A stretch of 64,000 bases of DNA from Ornithinimicrobium faecis (GTDB lineage: Bacteria; Actinomycetota; Actinomycetes; Actinomycetales; Dermatophilaceae), in assembly GCF_023923225.1 (NCBI RefSeq), contig NZ_CP099489.1, forward strand, positions 2,666,001-2,730,000, written 5' to 3'. Both the position numbers and the translations under genes were made by a program. The notes under the pieces were generated by a model. That model did not search any database. It saw only the letters and a program-made list of their open reading frames with translations, and had not been told where the DNA came from. This document shows, one piece after another, positions 33,922-42,022 of this stretch. Position 1 is the stretch's first letter. The number at the start of each line of letters is the position of its first letter.

Positions 33922-34470
33922 TCAGGCTGTCTGCCCGGCGTGCTCGCCCTCGCCGATCTCCTCGACCAGCTTGGCGTTGAAGGCGGGCAGGTCATCCGGG
34001 GTGCGACTGCTCACCAGACCCTGGTCGACCACGACCTCCTCGTCGACCCACTCGGCCCCGGCGTTGCGCAGGTCGGTCTGCAGGCTCGGATAGGACGTCA
34101 TCTTCCGGCCCCGCACGACGTCCGCGTCGGTCAGGATCCACCCGCCGTGACAGATCACACCCACCGGCTTGCCTGCCTCGAAGAACGCCTTGGTGAAGGC
34201 GACCGCGCCCTGGTCCATCCGCAACTTGTCCCCATTGACCACGCCCCCGGGCAGCATGAGGGCGTCGAACGCGCTGGCATCAGCGTCGGCGACCCCCTGG
34301 TCGACGCTGGCCTCGTGGCCCTTCTTGCCGGTCAGCGTGCCGGACTCCGGCGACACGAGCACGGCCTCGGCACCGGCCTGCGTCACCGCGTCCCACGGCG
34401 AGGTCAGCTCGCTGTCCTCAAAACCGTTGGTGAGCAGGAACGCGACCTTCTTGCCATCGAGAGCAGCCAT
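33922..34470 (-). CDS. DJ-1/PfpI family protein
   Basis: A 182-residue class I glutamine amidotransferase-like protein. The nucleophile elbow Cys107-His108 is in VICHGGW, with the conserved Glu in GFEDSEL. The length and the KMTSYPSLQTDLRNAG block match the PfpI/YhbO group, described as stress chaperones, deglycases or peptidases; which one is unsettled. AAGGAG lies before ATG 34470. Confidence 0.88.
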   Translation of the reverse strand: MAALDGKKVAFLLTNGFEDSELTSPWDAVTQAGAEAVLVSPESGTLTGKKGHEASVDQGVADADASAFDALMLPGGVVNGDKLRMDQGAVAFTKAFFEAGKPVGVICHGGWILTDADVVRGRKMTSYPSLQTDLRNAGAEWVDEEVVVDQGLVSSRTPDDLPAFNAKLVEEIGEGEHAGQTA

Positions 34471-34572
34471 GATGTCTCCTTCGTGAGCGACTGTGGGGTT
34501 GCCTCCCACGATAGGCCGCCCGTCGAGCCCCTGCGCGGCGAGCGGTGACCGCCGTGCCTCGACCGGGTCTGC

Positions 34573-35622
34573 TCACGTGTGCAGGGTGATGTCCGCCCGC
34601 TGCGCCGTGCCGTCCGCACCGAAGAGCGCCTGCTCCTGCGCTGCCCACCGGTCCCAGTGCGGGGCGAAGGTGTCGCCGTCGCGCTCGATGCCCCGTTGGT
34701 GGCGGACCTGTTCGTCGGCATCCACCCAGACCCGCACCGCGGCGTGATCCCCTGCACGTCCGACGCTGCTGCCGCACCCCTCCAGGACAAGCAGGTCGGT
34801 GGTCGGCACTGCGGCCGTCCTCCCCCAGTCGCTGGTCGCCCAGTCCCAGACGCGGTATGCCGCCCGCTCGCCTCGCGCGAGCGGCTCCAGCACCTGGTCG
34901 GTCACCAGATCGACCGCCTCAGCGATCCCGTCCCACCCCGGGTAGAAGTCATCCATGTGCACCACCGGAGCGCCCAGGTCCTGAGCGACCGCCTCGGCCA
35001 GCGTCGTCTTGCCCGAGCCACTGGGCCCGTCGATCGCGATCACCGTGGGGCCGTTCGTCGTATCTCTGCCGGCTGGTCCGTGACGCTCGCCGTGCGCGGC
35101 CCGGGCCGCTGCGACGATGCGCTCCACGGCGTCCTCATCGAGTGGCGCGTCATCGACCACGGGTCCCTCGCGGCGTCCCCGGCGTTGCAGGTCAAGTGCG
35201 AGGTCGACGACCCCGGCACACGGCAGGGACGACAGCTCCTCAAGCGGCACCCAGCGCACGTCGTCGGTCGAGCCGTCCAGCTCCACCGTGAGGTGACCGC
35301 TGGTGATCTCTGCGGCATAGACCAGCTGCACCAACAGCATCGGACGCTCACTGCGCTGGGCACGATCGGGCGTGGCGACGATGGTGGTGCCGGTGCCGAG
35401 CAGTCCGGTGAGGCGCACGGCATACCCGCTCTCCTCAGCAACCTCCCGCACCGTCGCCTGCTCGCACGACTCGTGCGGCTCCAGGCCTCCGCCGGGCAGC
35501 GTCCAGCCGGGCCGGGTGTGACGGCCATCGTGCGCTCTGGTGTGGCCGCTCCAGTGGGCCAGGAGCACCTGTCCGTCCTGCTCGATCCACGCGTAGCAAC
35601 CCACCCGGGTGTCAAAGTCCAC
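34573..35622 (-). CDS. Fused NUDIX hydrolase and P-loop kinase-like protein
   Basis: About 349 residues in two modules. The N-terminal NUDIX domain has the full box GX5EX7REVAEESGY (GGGLEPHESCEQATVREV). After a linker, the C-terminal domain is a uridine-kinase-like NTPase with Walker A GPSGSGKTT and HMDDFYPGW. This pairing suggests a nucleotide-sanitising or salvage role, which is inference. The start is unsure: GTG 35622 gives a normal NUDIX N-terminus, while the open frame runs to 35754 through the 31-bp repeats. Confidence 0.75.
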   Translation of the reverse strand: MDFDTRVGCYAWIEQDGQVLLAHWSGHTRAHDGRHTRPGWTLPGGGLEPHESCEQATVREVAEESGYAVRLTGLLGTGTTIVATPDRAQRSERPMLLVQLVYAAEITSGHLTVELDGSTDDVRWVPLEELSSLPCAGVVDLALDLQRRGRREGPVVDDAPLDEDAVERIVAAARAAHGERHGPAGRDTTNGPTVIAIDGPSGSGKTTLAEAVAQDLGAPVVHMDDFYPGWDGIAEAVDLVTDQVLEPLARGERAAYRVWDWATSDWGRTAAVPTTDLLVLEGCGSSVGRAGDHAAVRVWVDADEQVRHQRGIERDGDTFAPHWDRWAAQEQALFGADGTAQRADITLHT

Positions 35623-35634
35623 CTCGACAGGGTA

Positions 35635-35720
35635 GGCCCGGCGCGAGTGGTCCCTCGGATCGGTGGGCCCGGCGCGAGTGGTCCCTCGAGTCGGTGGGCC
35701 CGGCGCGAATGGTCCTGCGG
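35635..35720 (+). repeat. Three tandem 31-bp repeats (family C)
   Basis: Units begin at 35635, 35666 and 35697, exactly 31 bp apart; each opens GGCCCGGCGCGA[G/A]TGGTCC. The third runs into a hairpin with 11-bp arms (35711-35721, 35742-35752). The array lies between the NUDIX-kinase gene and the reductase gene. Confidence 0.9.
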
Positions 35721-35784
35721 GTCCTGTCGCATGCCGTCGGTCCCGCAGGACCACAAACGCCTGCCCCTCCTCCGCTGGTGCACA

Positions 35785-35834
35785 TGCATGGATCCTTCAC
35801 ACGCTGTCGGCTGAGCGTGTGAAGGATCCATGCA
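35785..35834. terminator. 21-bp perfect inverted repeat
   Basis: Arms 35785-35805 and 35814-35834 (core ATGGATCCTTCACACGCT and complement) with an 8-nt loop, 58 bp after the FMN-reductase stop on the minus strand. It may be its terminator, but the arms are longer and less GC-rich than the others here. Confidence 0.65.
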
Positions 35835-35891
35835 GGTGGCGCTGGCGCCCGCGAGTGGGTGATGGCAGGCGCGGCCTGTTGCTGCTCGGGC

Positions 35892-36587
35892 TCAGCGCAA
35901 CTGGCTGCCGAGCATCTGCTCGAAGGGCGTCAGGGAGTCCTCCGAGATCCGGTCGAGCTTGCCGACCTCATCGACCGCGGGGGCGGTGAAGCCGGGGACG
36001 GCTCCCGAGGTGGACACCAGCAGGGCGCCCAACTCAGAGGCTGCGCGTGCGACGCGGCGGTCCAGGCTGAGGTCGCCCTCGTTGCCAGTCCCCTCGCTGC
36101 CAGCCCCCTCGTTGGCCTTCCCGCCGAAGTCCTCCGTGGCGGCAAAGACGCCGGTGGGCACGACGACCGCGCGCAGATAGCTGAACAGCGGCCGCAGCGC
36201 GTGGTCCAGCACCAGCGAGTGGCGCGCGGTGCCCGCCGTCGCGGCGATCAGCACGGGCTTGCCGGTCAACGCGTCGTTGTCGAGCAGGTCGACGAACGAC
36301 TTGAACAGGCCGGAGTAGGACGCCGTGAACACCGGCGAGACAGCGACAACCGCATCGGCGGAGGACACCGCGGTTAGGGCCTGGCGCAGCGCTGACGGTG
36401 GCATGCCCGAGACCAGGTGATCGGCGATCTCGCGGGCCAGTCCGCGCAGCTCGACGACCTCGACCTCGAGGCTCTCGCCACGGGCCGTGACCTCACGCTG
36501 CACCGCGCCACTGATCCGGTCGGCGAGCATCCGGGTCGAGGACGGCACACTCAGGCCGGCCGAGATGACAACGAGTTTGCGGGACAT
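35892..36587 (-). CDS. NADPH-dependent FMN reductase
   Basis: A 231-residue flavodoxin-like reductase of the FMN-reductase family. The N-terminal LVVISAGLSVPSSTRMLAD is the FMN phosphate loop region, and SPVFTASYSGLFKSF is the second flavin contact. A Gly/Glu-rich insert (KANEGAGSEGTGNEG) lies near residue 160. The start overlaps the stop of the luciferase-like gene (TGATG), so the two form a reductase-monooxygenase pair: the reductase supplies FMNH2. Confidence 0.87.
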   Translation of the reverse strand: MSRKLVVISAGLSVPSSTRMLADRISGAVQREVTARGESLEVEVVELRGLAREIADHLVSGMPPSALRQALTAVSSADAVVAVSPVFTASYSGLFKSFVDLLDNDALTGKPVLIAATAGTARHSLVLDHALRPLFSYLRAVVVPTGVFAATEDFGGKANEGAGSEGTGNEGDLSLDRRVARAASELGALLVSTSGAVPGFTAPAVDEVGKLDRISEDSLTPFEQMLGSQLR

Positions 36588-37717
36588 CAGTTGCTTCCTG
36601 CCTCGACGCGGCCGCGCGGGCCCATCGCGGCGTTGGCGTGGTCGTCGCCGGCCTCGAGGAGGCTGGCGTGGGTGGGCGGGTCGGACGGGACGTCGGCCGG
36701 TCGGCGGGCCTCAAACTCCTTGCGGAGCACCGGGACGACCTCGGAGCCGAGGATCTCGAGCTGCTCGAGCACAACCTCCAGCGGCAGGCCAGCGTGGTCC
36801 ATCAGGAACAGCTGACGCTGATAGTCACCGACCGCGTCGGCGAAGCCGAGGGTGCGCTCGATGACCTGCTGCGGGCTGCCCACGGTCAACGGCGTGGCCC
36901 GAGTGAACTCCTCCAGGCTCGGGCCGTGGCCATAGACCGGCGCGACGTCGAAGTAGGGACGGAACTGCTTGACGGCATCCTGGCTGTTCTTGGCCATGAA
37001 CACCTGACCGCCCAGGCCCACGATGGCCTGGTCGGCGCGGCCGTGACCGTAGTGCTCGTAGCGGCGACGGTAGAGGTCCACCATCCTGGCCGTGTGGTCC
37101 ATCGTCCAGAAGATGTTGTTGTGGAAGAAGCCGTCGCCGTAGTAGGCGGCCTGCTCGGCGATCTCCGGCGAGCGGATCGAGCCGTGCCACACGAACGGCG
37201 GGACGCCGTCCAGCGGGCGAGGCATGGCGGTGAAGCCCTGCAGCGGCGTGCGGAACTTGCCCTCCCAGTCCACGACGTCCTCGCGCCACAACCGGCGCAG
37301 CAGGTGGTAGTTCTCCACGGCCAGGGCGACCCCGTTGCGGATGTCCTGCCCGAACCACGGGTAGACCGGGCCGGTGTTGCCGCGGCCCATCATCAGGTCG
37401 ACGCGGCCGCCCGAGAGGTGCTGCAGCATCGAATAGTCCTCGGCGATCTTCACCGGGTCGTTGGTGGTGATCAGCGTCGTCGCGGTGGACAGCTGCAGCG
37501 TGGTGGTCTGGGCCGCGATGTAGCCCAGGAAGGTCGTGGGCGAGGACGCGAAGAACGGCGGGTTGTGGTGCTCGCCGGTGGCGAACACGTCCAGCCCGAC
37601 CTCCTCGGCCTTGAGCGCGATCTTGACCAGGTCCTGGATCCGCTCAGCGTCGGTCGGGGTGCGACCGGTCGTCGGGTCGGTGGTGATGTCACTGACACTG
37701 AAGATTCCGAACTGCAT
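36587..37717 (-). CDS. Luciferase-like (LLM class) flavin-dependent monooxygenase
   Basis: A 376-residue TIM-barrel enzyme of the luciferase family (MQFGIFSVSDIT start, FATGEHHNPPF, SGGRVDLMMGRGNTGPVYPWFG, TVGSPQQVIERTLGF). It should use FMNH2 and O2 to oxidise an unknown organic substrate. The start at 37717 follows GAAGG; the frame is open a further 24 codons. It is coupled to the FMN reductase. Tyrosines are mostly TAC. A palindrome (GATTGA-ACTC-TCAATC, 37760-37775) lies 43 bp upstream. Confidence 0.88.
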   Translation of the reverse strand: MQFGIFSVSDITTDPTTGRTPTDAERIQDLVKIALKAEEVGLDVFATGEHHNPPFFASSPTTFLGYIAAQTTTLQLSTATTLITTNDPVKIAEDYSMLQHLSGGRVDLMMGRGNTGPVYPWFGQDIRNGVALAVENYHLLRRLWREDVVDWEGKFRTPLQGFTAMPRPLDGVPPFVWHGSIRSPEIAEQAAYYGDGFFHNNIFWTMDHTARMVDLYRRRYEHYGHGRADQAIVGLGGQVFMAKNSQDAVKQFRPYFDVAPVYGHGPSLEEFTRATPLTVGSPQQVIERTLGFADAVGDYQRQLFLMDHAGLPLEVVLEQLEILGSEVVPVLRKEFEARRPADVPSDPPTHASLLEAGDDHANAAMGPRGRVEAGSN

Positions 37718-37759
37718 CGGGCTTGCCTTCCCACGTGCCGACCGTTGTGCCGGCTGGTT

Positions 37760-37775
37760 GATTGAACTCTCAATC
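37760..37775. promoter_or_regulatory. Candidate operator upstream of the LLM operon
   Basis: GATTGA, four bases, TCAATC: a 6-bp-arm palindrome that is AT-rich compared with its surroundings. It differs from the IclR-linked palindromes. Confidence 0.45.
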
Positions 37776-37915
37776 TGCTCAACAGGCACCTAGGCCAATA
37801 CATTCCCAGGCATGCACCGCCCCTCAGGGCCCGACCAAACCTGCTGGTGAGAGGCCCAGGCACGCAGGCACGAGGCCCGGGGGTCATCGCTCCCCGGCCC
37901 CTCGAACGTCGCGGG

Positions 37916-38236
37916 TCAGCCGACCTTCAACTCCCCCATCTCGTCCCAGCCGTCGCCGTCGACCTGGCGGGAGACGATCTTGGGCGTCGCGGTCAGGTAC
38001 TGCGGGAAGTCCTGCTGCATCTGGGCGAAGTGGTCGGACTGGACGTGCGGACCCGCGCCGTCGTCGGTGAAGGCCTCGACGAGCACATACTCGTTCGGGT
38101 CCTTGACGCTGCGCGACCACTCAAACCACTTGTTGCCCGGCTCCGCCAGGGTCGCCTCGGTGAAGGTGCTGACCAACTCGGGCCACTGCTCGGCATACTC
38201 CGGCTTGACGGGGAACTTGACGACGATGAAGTACAT
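37916..38236 (-). CDS. Putative quinol monooxygenase (ABM domain)
   Basis: A 106-residue ferredoxin-like protein of the antibiotic-biosynthesis-monooxygenase family (MYFIVVKFPVKPEYAEQW, WFEWSRSVKDPNEYVLVEAF, QSDHFAQMQQDFP). Such small enzymes oxidise quinols or detoxify intermediates without cofactor. AAAGGA lies before ATG 38236. It is divergent from the IclR gene. Confidence 0.85.
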   Translation of the reverse strand: MYFIVVKFPVKPEYAEQWPELVSTFTEATLAEPGNKWFEWSRSVKDPNEYVLVEAFTDDGAGPHVQSDHFAQMQQDFPQYLTATPKIVSRQVDGDGWDEMGELKVG

Positions 38237-38309
38237 GGTGGTCCTTTCATTCGGGGCGATCCGCCCAGTCAAGCCCACCACGGGCGATCCGGCAGCCGCG
38301 CGCGGCCCG

Positions 38310-38330
38310 GATTCTTGCCCTGTGAGAAGC
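38310..38330. promoter_or_regulatory. Imperfect palindrome, candidate IclR operator 1
   Basis: ATTCTTGCCCTGTGAGAA (with GTGAGAAGC at 38322-38330) lies between the divergent ABM and IclR genes. Its right half equals that of the perfect palindrome at 39257-39277. Confidence 0.55.
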
Positions 38331-38361
38331 CAGATTGAGCGGTGACTGACAGGATGACCGT

Positions 38362-39195
38362 ATGCCGGACGCGCACCCGATCTCCCAGCCGCCCGTTGAC
38401 GTGGGGTCGGCTCAGGATGCGGTGGACAGCGAGGCACGCGGCAGCCTCATCCAGCGGGCGGTGACGGTGCTGGAGCACGTCGCCGAGGCCGGAGGCGCCA
38501 GTGCACGCGACATCGCCGAGGCCACTGCCATCCCGTTGCCGAGCGTGTATCGGATCGCCCAGGAGCTGGTCCAGGTCGGCTATCTCATCCACCTGCGCGA
38601 GGAGAAGCGCTTCGCCCTGGGCTACAAGCTGCACACCCTCGGCGCGCGCCTGCACGAGGACCTCGGTGTCCCCCGCGAGTTGAAGCAGGAGATCGCGCGG
38701 TTGCATACGGACACGAAGATGGCGGCCTATCTGGCGATCCACCGCGGCGCTGACTTCGTCGTGGTCTTTGTCGCGGACTCCCCCGCGTGCCCGCGGCTGG
38801 AGCCGATGGATTTCGGTTTCCACGAGACCCCGCACGCGACCGCCTTCGGCAAGCTGGGGCTGAGTGAATACACCCCTGAGCAACGGCGGAGCTATCTGGA
38901 GCCGCACCAGCCGCACCGGCTGACCCCGTCGACCATCACCGATCCGAGCGAGCTGGAGTCGGCGCTGGCGCAGATCACCGACGAGGGTATCGCGTGGGAG
39001 CACGAGGAGTTCCAGGTCGGCACGACGTGTGCTGCGGTGCCGATCCGCGCGGATGACGGGCTGCTCATCGGCTCGGTGGCCGTCTCGGCCCCCGTCGCCT
39101 GGTATGCCGGCCAGCAGCGTCACATCGAGCACCGCCTGCGCGCCACGGCCTCCCGTGCCGGACGGATCTACCGCCTCGGCAACCGGCGCACCTGA
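38362..39195 (+). CDS. IclR-family transcriptional regulator
   Basis: A 277-residue regulator: winged helix (about residues 30-85, ARDIAEATAIPLPSVYRIAQ) and C-terminal effector domain with the usual FHETPHATAFGKL and GTTCAAVPIR. IclR proteins commonly control catabolism of aromatic or short-chain compounds. Matching half-sites upstream of it and of the GMC operon suggest it controls the ABM gene, itself and that operon. Confidence 0.9.
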   Translation: MPDAHPISQPPVDVGSAQDAVDSEARGSLIQRAVTVLEHVAEAGGASARDIAEATAIPLPSVYRIAQELVQVGYLIHLREEKRFALGYKLHTLGARLHEDLGVPRELKQEIARLHTDTKMAAYLAIHRGADFVVVFVADSPACPRLEPMDFGFHETPHATAFGKLGLSEYTPEQRRSYLEPHQPHRLTPSTITDPSELESALAQITDEGIAWEHEEFQVGTTCAAVPIRADDGLLIGSVAVSAPVAWYAGQQRHIEHRLRATASRAGRIYRLGNRRT

Positions 39196-39256
39196 CCTGC
39201 GCCTCGGCATACCCCTCTTGTCGGGGGTTCTCGGGGGCGGAGCCCCTGTGCGTGTG

Positions 39257-39277
39257 GCTTCTCACGCCGTGAGAAGC
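39257..39277. promoter_or_regulatory. Perfect palindrome, candidate IclR operator 2
   Basis: GCTTCTCAC-GCC-GTGAGAAGC, 9-bp arms around three bases, about 70 bp before the first gene of the GMC oxidoreductase operon. Confidence 0.65.
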
Positions 39278-39347
39278 ACCCCTTCCCACCCCGGCACCGC
39301 CTCCCTACGGTGACACCATCACCGGTGAGCGCTGCAAGGAGGCAGGC

Positions 39348-39959
39348 ATGGGCTATCCCGAGAAGTACCCGGCGAAGTATCCGCAACTCAACGAGATGGA
39401 GTTCACGGACACCGCACGCCAGATCCTGATCCGCATCCTCAAGGTCGCCTTCCCGCACGAGGGTTTCCCGGACGGGCCCTATGAGCGACAGGCCGACCAG
39501 ATCTTTGAGATCGCCAACGAGTCGACCTGGTTCCGCATCAAGCTGACGCAGGGGCTGGCCACGCTCAACGATCTGGCCGGCGGCTCCTTCCTCGGCCTGG
39601 ACGACCCCAGCGCGACCAAGGTCCTCAAGCACGTCGAGCACACCGACTTCTTCGGGTTCATCCGCCGCACGACGATCCTGAACATGTATGAGGACGAGGC
39701 GGTCTGGGAGGTCCTGGGTTATGAGGGGCCCTCCTTCGACAAGGGCGGTTATGTCGACCGCGGCTTCAACGACCTGAACTGGCTGCCCGACCCACGCGTC
39801 GAGGAGAGCGACGAGGAGTTCATCGAGATCGTCTCCGACCTGCCGGTCCCCTCGGGTGCCGCGCCCGGCGCTGACCAGCCCACGGGCGATGCGGCACAGG
39901 CCTCGCACCCCGGGGTGGCCCCCACGACCGCTGACCAGAACCTGACGGAGGACAACTGA
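39348..39959 (+). CDS. Gluconate 2-dehydrogenase subunit 3-like protein
   Basis: A 203-residue small subunit that typically accompanies a GMC flavoprotein dehydrogenase. The helical core (FTDTARQILIRILKVAFPH, LNDLAGGSFLGL, FFGFIRRTTILNMYED) resembles the gluconate dehydrogenase gamma family; the last ~45 residues are a disordered Ala/Pro/Thr tail. No Tat signal is visible, unlike many members. GGAGG precedes the ATG. It is followed after 1 bp by its partner. Confidence 0.75.
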   Translation: MGYPEKYPAKYPQLNEMEFTDTARQILIRILKVAFPHEGFPDGPYERQADQIFEIANESTWFRIKLTQGLATLNDLAGGSFLGLDDPSATKVLKHVEHTDFFGFIRRTTILNMYEDEAVWEVLGYEGPSFDKGGYVDRGFNDLNWLPDPRVEESDEEFIEIVSDLPVPSGAAPGADQPTGDAAQASHPGVAPTTADQNLTEDN

Positions 39960-39960
39960 C

Positions 39961-41526
39961 ATGGCACAGATCAGCCACGACGAGGCGAGCGTTGTCATCA
40001 TCGGGTCCGGGGCCGGCGGAGGCACCCTGGCCTATGAGTTGACCAAGGCCGGGGTCCCGGTGGTGGTGCTCGAGGCGGGCCCGCACCTGCACAACGAGGA
40101 CTACATGAACCTGGAGTGGGAGGCGTTCAACCAGATGGCCTGGCTGGACCCGCGCACCACCTCGGGCAGCTGGCGCATCGCCACGGACTTCCCCAACCTG
40201 CCGGCCTGGATCGTCAAGGCTGTCGGCGGCACCACCACCCACTGGTCCGGAGCGACCCCGCGCTTCAAGGCCCACGAGTTCCGCACCCGCTCGACCTATG
40301 GCCGGGTGGAGGGAGCCAACCTGCTGGACTGGCCGATCAGCCTCGATGAGTTGGCGCACTACTACGACCAGGCGGAGAAGTCGATGGGCTCGACCCACCG
40401 GCACGGCCGTCCGCCGCTGCCCGCCAACAACAACTACAAGGTGCTGGCCGGCGGCGCCGAGAAGGTCGGCTACAAGCACTACGCCACCGGTCCCTACGCG
40501 ACCAACGCCGAGCCCTATGACGGGCGTCCCGCCACGGTGCAGGACGGCTTCAACTTCCAGGGCGACAAGCAGGGCTCGAAGTGGTCCACGCTGGTCCGCG
40601 AGCTCCCGCGGGCGCAGGAGACCGGCCTGCTGGACCTGCGCTCGGAGAGCCAGGCCGTGCAGATCACGCACGGCAAGGACGGCAAGGTCGACGCTGTCAT
40701 CTATCTGGACTCCGAGGGCAACCTGCACAAGCAGGCTGCCAAGGTCGTCTGTGTGGCTGGCAACTCGATCGAGACACCGCGGCTGCTGCTGATGAGCGCC
40801 TCCTCACTGTTCCCTGACGGGCTGGCCAACTCCTCCGGTCAGGTAGGCCGCAACTACATGCGCCACACCACCGGCAGCGTCTATGCACGCTTCGAGAAGG
40901 ACGTGCGGATGTATCGCGGCGAGACGATGTCGGGGCTGATCGCCGACGAGGCACGCCACGACCCGTCCCGCGGGTTCGTCGGTGGCTATTACCTGCAGAT
41001 GATCTCGCTCGGTCCGGCGTTCCTTGCCAGCTTCATCGAGCCGGGCGCCTGGGGCAAGGAGTTCACCGAGCTGATGGATGCGTATGCGCGCACGGCCGGG
41101 GTCTGGGTCGTCGGCGAGGACATGCCGCAGGAGACCAACCGGGTCACCCTCAACAGCACTGTCCAGGACAAGCACGGCCTGCCGGTGCCCGACGTGCACT
41201 TCGACGACCACCCCAACGACGTGGCGATGCGCGAGCACGCCTATGCCGCAGCGGACTCCGTGTATGGCGCGGTCGGTGCACTGGGCACGCACCACACCCC
41301 GCCCTATCCCTCGACCCACAACCTGGGCACCTCGCGGATGAGTGAGCGGCCCGAGGACGGCGTCACCGACAAGTGGGGTCGCACGCACGACGTGCCCAAC
41401 CTGTTTGTCTCGGACGGGTCGTTGTTCACCACCGGAGCGGCGGCCAACCCGACGCTGACCATCGTCGCCCTGGCGATCCGGCAGGCCGAATATCTGGTGG
41501 AACAGCTCCGGACCGGGGCCCTCTGA
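39961..41526 (+). CDS. GMC-family oxidoreductase, large flavoprotein subunit
   Basis: A 521-residue FAD enzyme. The N-terminal Rossmann motif is IIGSGAGGGTLAYEL; VGGTTTHWSGATPR is the second GMC block; the C-terminal block has THNLGTSRMSE and LFVSDGSLFTTGAAANPTLTIVALA. It should oxidise an alcohol, sugar or sterol, with electrons passing via the subunit-3 partner. The substrate is unknown. The last 72 codons are duplicated downstream as a fragment (41752-41967). Confidence 0.88.
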   Translation: MAQISHDEASVVIIGSGAGGGTLAYELTKAGVPVVVLEAGPHLHNEDYMNLEWEAFNQMAWLDPRTTSGSWRIATDFPNLPAWIVKAVGGTTTHWSGATPRFKAHEFRTRSTYGRVEGANLLDWPISLDELAHYYDQAEKSMGSTHRHGRPPLPANNNYKVLAGGAEKVGYKHYATGPYATNAEPYDGRPATVQDGFNFQGDKQGSKWSTLVRELPRAQETGLLDLRSESQAVQITHGKDGKVDAVIYLDSEGNLHKQAAKVVCVAGNSIETPRLLLMSASSLFPDGLANSSGQVGRNYMRHTTGSVYARFEKDVRMYRGETMSGLIADEARHDPSRGFVGGYYLQMISLGPAFLASFIEPGAWGKEFTELMDAYARTAGVWVVGEDMPQETNRVTLNSTVQDKHGLPVPDVHFDDHPNDVAMREHAYAAADSVYGAVGALGTHHTPPYPSTHNLGTSRMSERPEDGVTDKWGRTHDVPNLFVSDGSLFTTGAAANPTLTIVALAIRQAEYLVEQLRTGAL

Positions 41527-41579
41527 CCGACGGCGGCCGCGGGCTGCACGCCCCGAGACGGTCCGCGGCTGCCGTCATC

Positions 41580-41703
41580 CACACCCATTTTGATAGAGGT
41601 TTCGTACGCCCACCCGCATTTTGATAGAGGTTTCATACGCCCACCCGCATTTTGATAGAGGTTTTGTACGCCCAGACGCATCTTGGTAGAGGTTTCGTAC
41701 GTT
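41580..41703 (-). repeat. Four tandem 31-bp repeats (family B)
   Basis: Exactly 124 bp, four units of 31 bp; the shared core (minus strand) is ACGAAACCTCTATCAAAAT then GCGGGTGGGCGT. Core starts on the plus strand are at 41587, 41618, 41649 and 41680. The fourth unit is diverged. No spacers are present. Confidence 0.93.
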
Positions 41704-41751
41704 CAGAAACCCCGCAGCCGCTCGTGATCTCACCAGCGCCGCCACTGTCCC

Positions 41752-41967
41752 TCGACCCACAACCTGGGCACCGCGCGGAGGAGTGAGCGGCCCGAGGGCG
41801 GAGTCACCGACAAGTGGGGTCGCACGCACGACGTGCCCAACCTGTTTGTCTCGGACGGGTCGTTGTTCACCACCGGAGCGGCGGCCAACCCGACGCTGAC
41901 CATCGTCGCCCTGGCCATCCGGCAGGCTGAATACCTGGTGGAACAGCTCCGGACCGGGGCCCTCTGA
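41752..41967 (+). pseudogene. Duplicated 3' end of the GMC oxidoreductase gene
   Basis: An open frame of 71 codons and a stop nearly identical to the end of the gene at 39961-41526. It has no start codon or ribosome site. Changes turn TSRMSE into TARRSE, altering the conserved GMC block, and EDG into EGG. It is a remnant of the local duplication and would make no separate enzyme. Confidence 0.88.
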
Positions 41968-42022
41968 CCGACGGCGGCCGCGGGCTGCACGCCCCGAGAC
42001 GGTCCGCGGCTGCCGTCATCAA

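Noticed and set aside
33840..33935. Repeat unit between dusB and the DJ-1 gene
   Set aside because: CTTCGGGTGGG and TCTGCCC recur 36 bp apart, but the similarity is short and imperfect and may be chance in GC-rich DNA.
35892..41526. Luciferase-type light emission or siderophore cluster
   Set aside because: No fatty-acid reductase genes, NRPS or siderophore enzymes are present; LLM enzymes have many other roles.
41752..41967. Independent small gene after the GMC oxidoreductase
   Set aside because: It is a copy of the gene's 3' end with no start or ribosome site.
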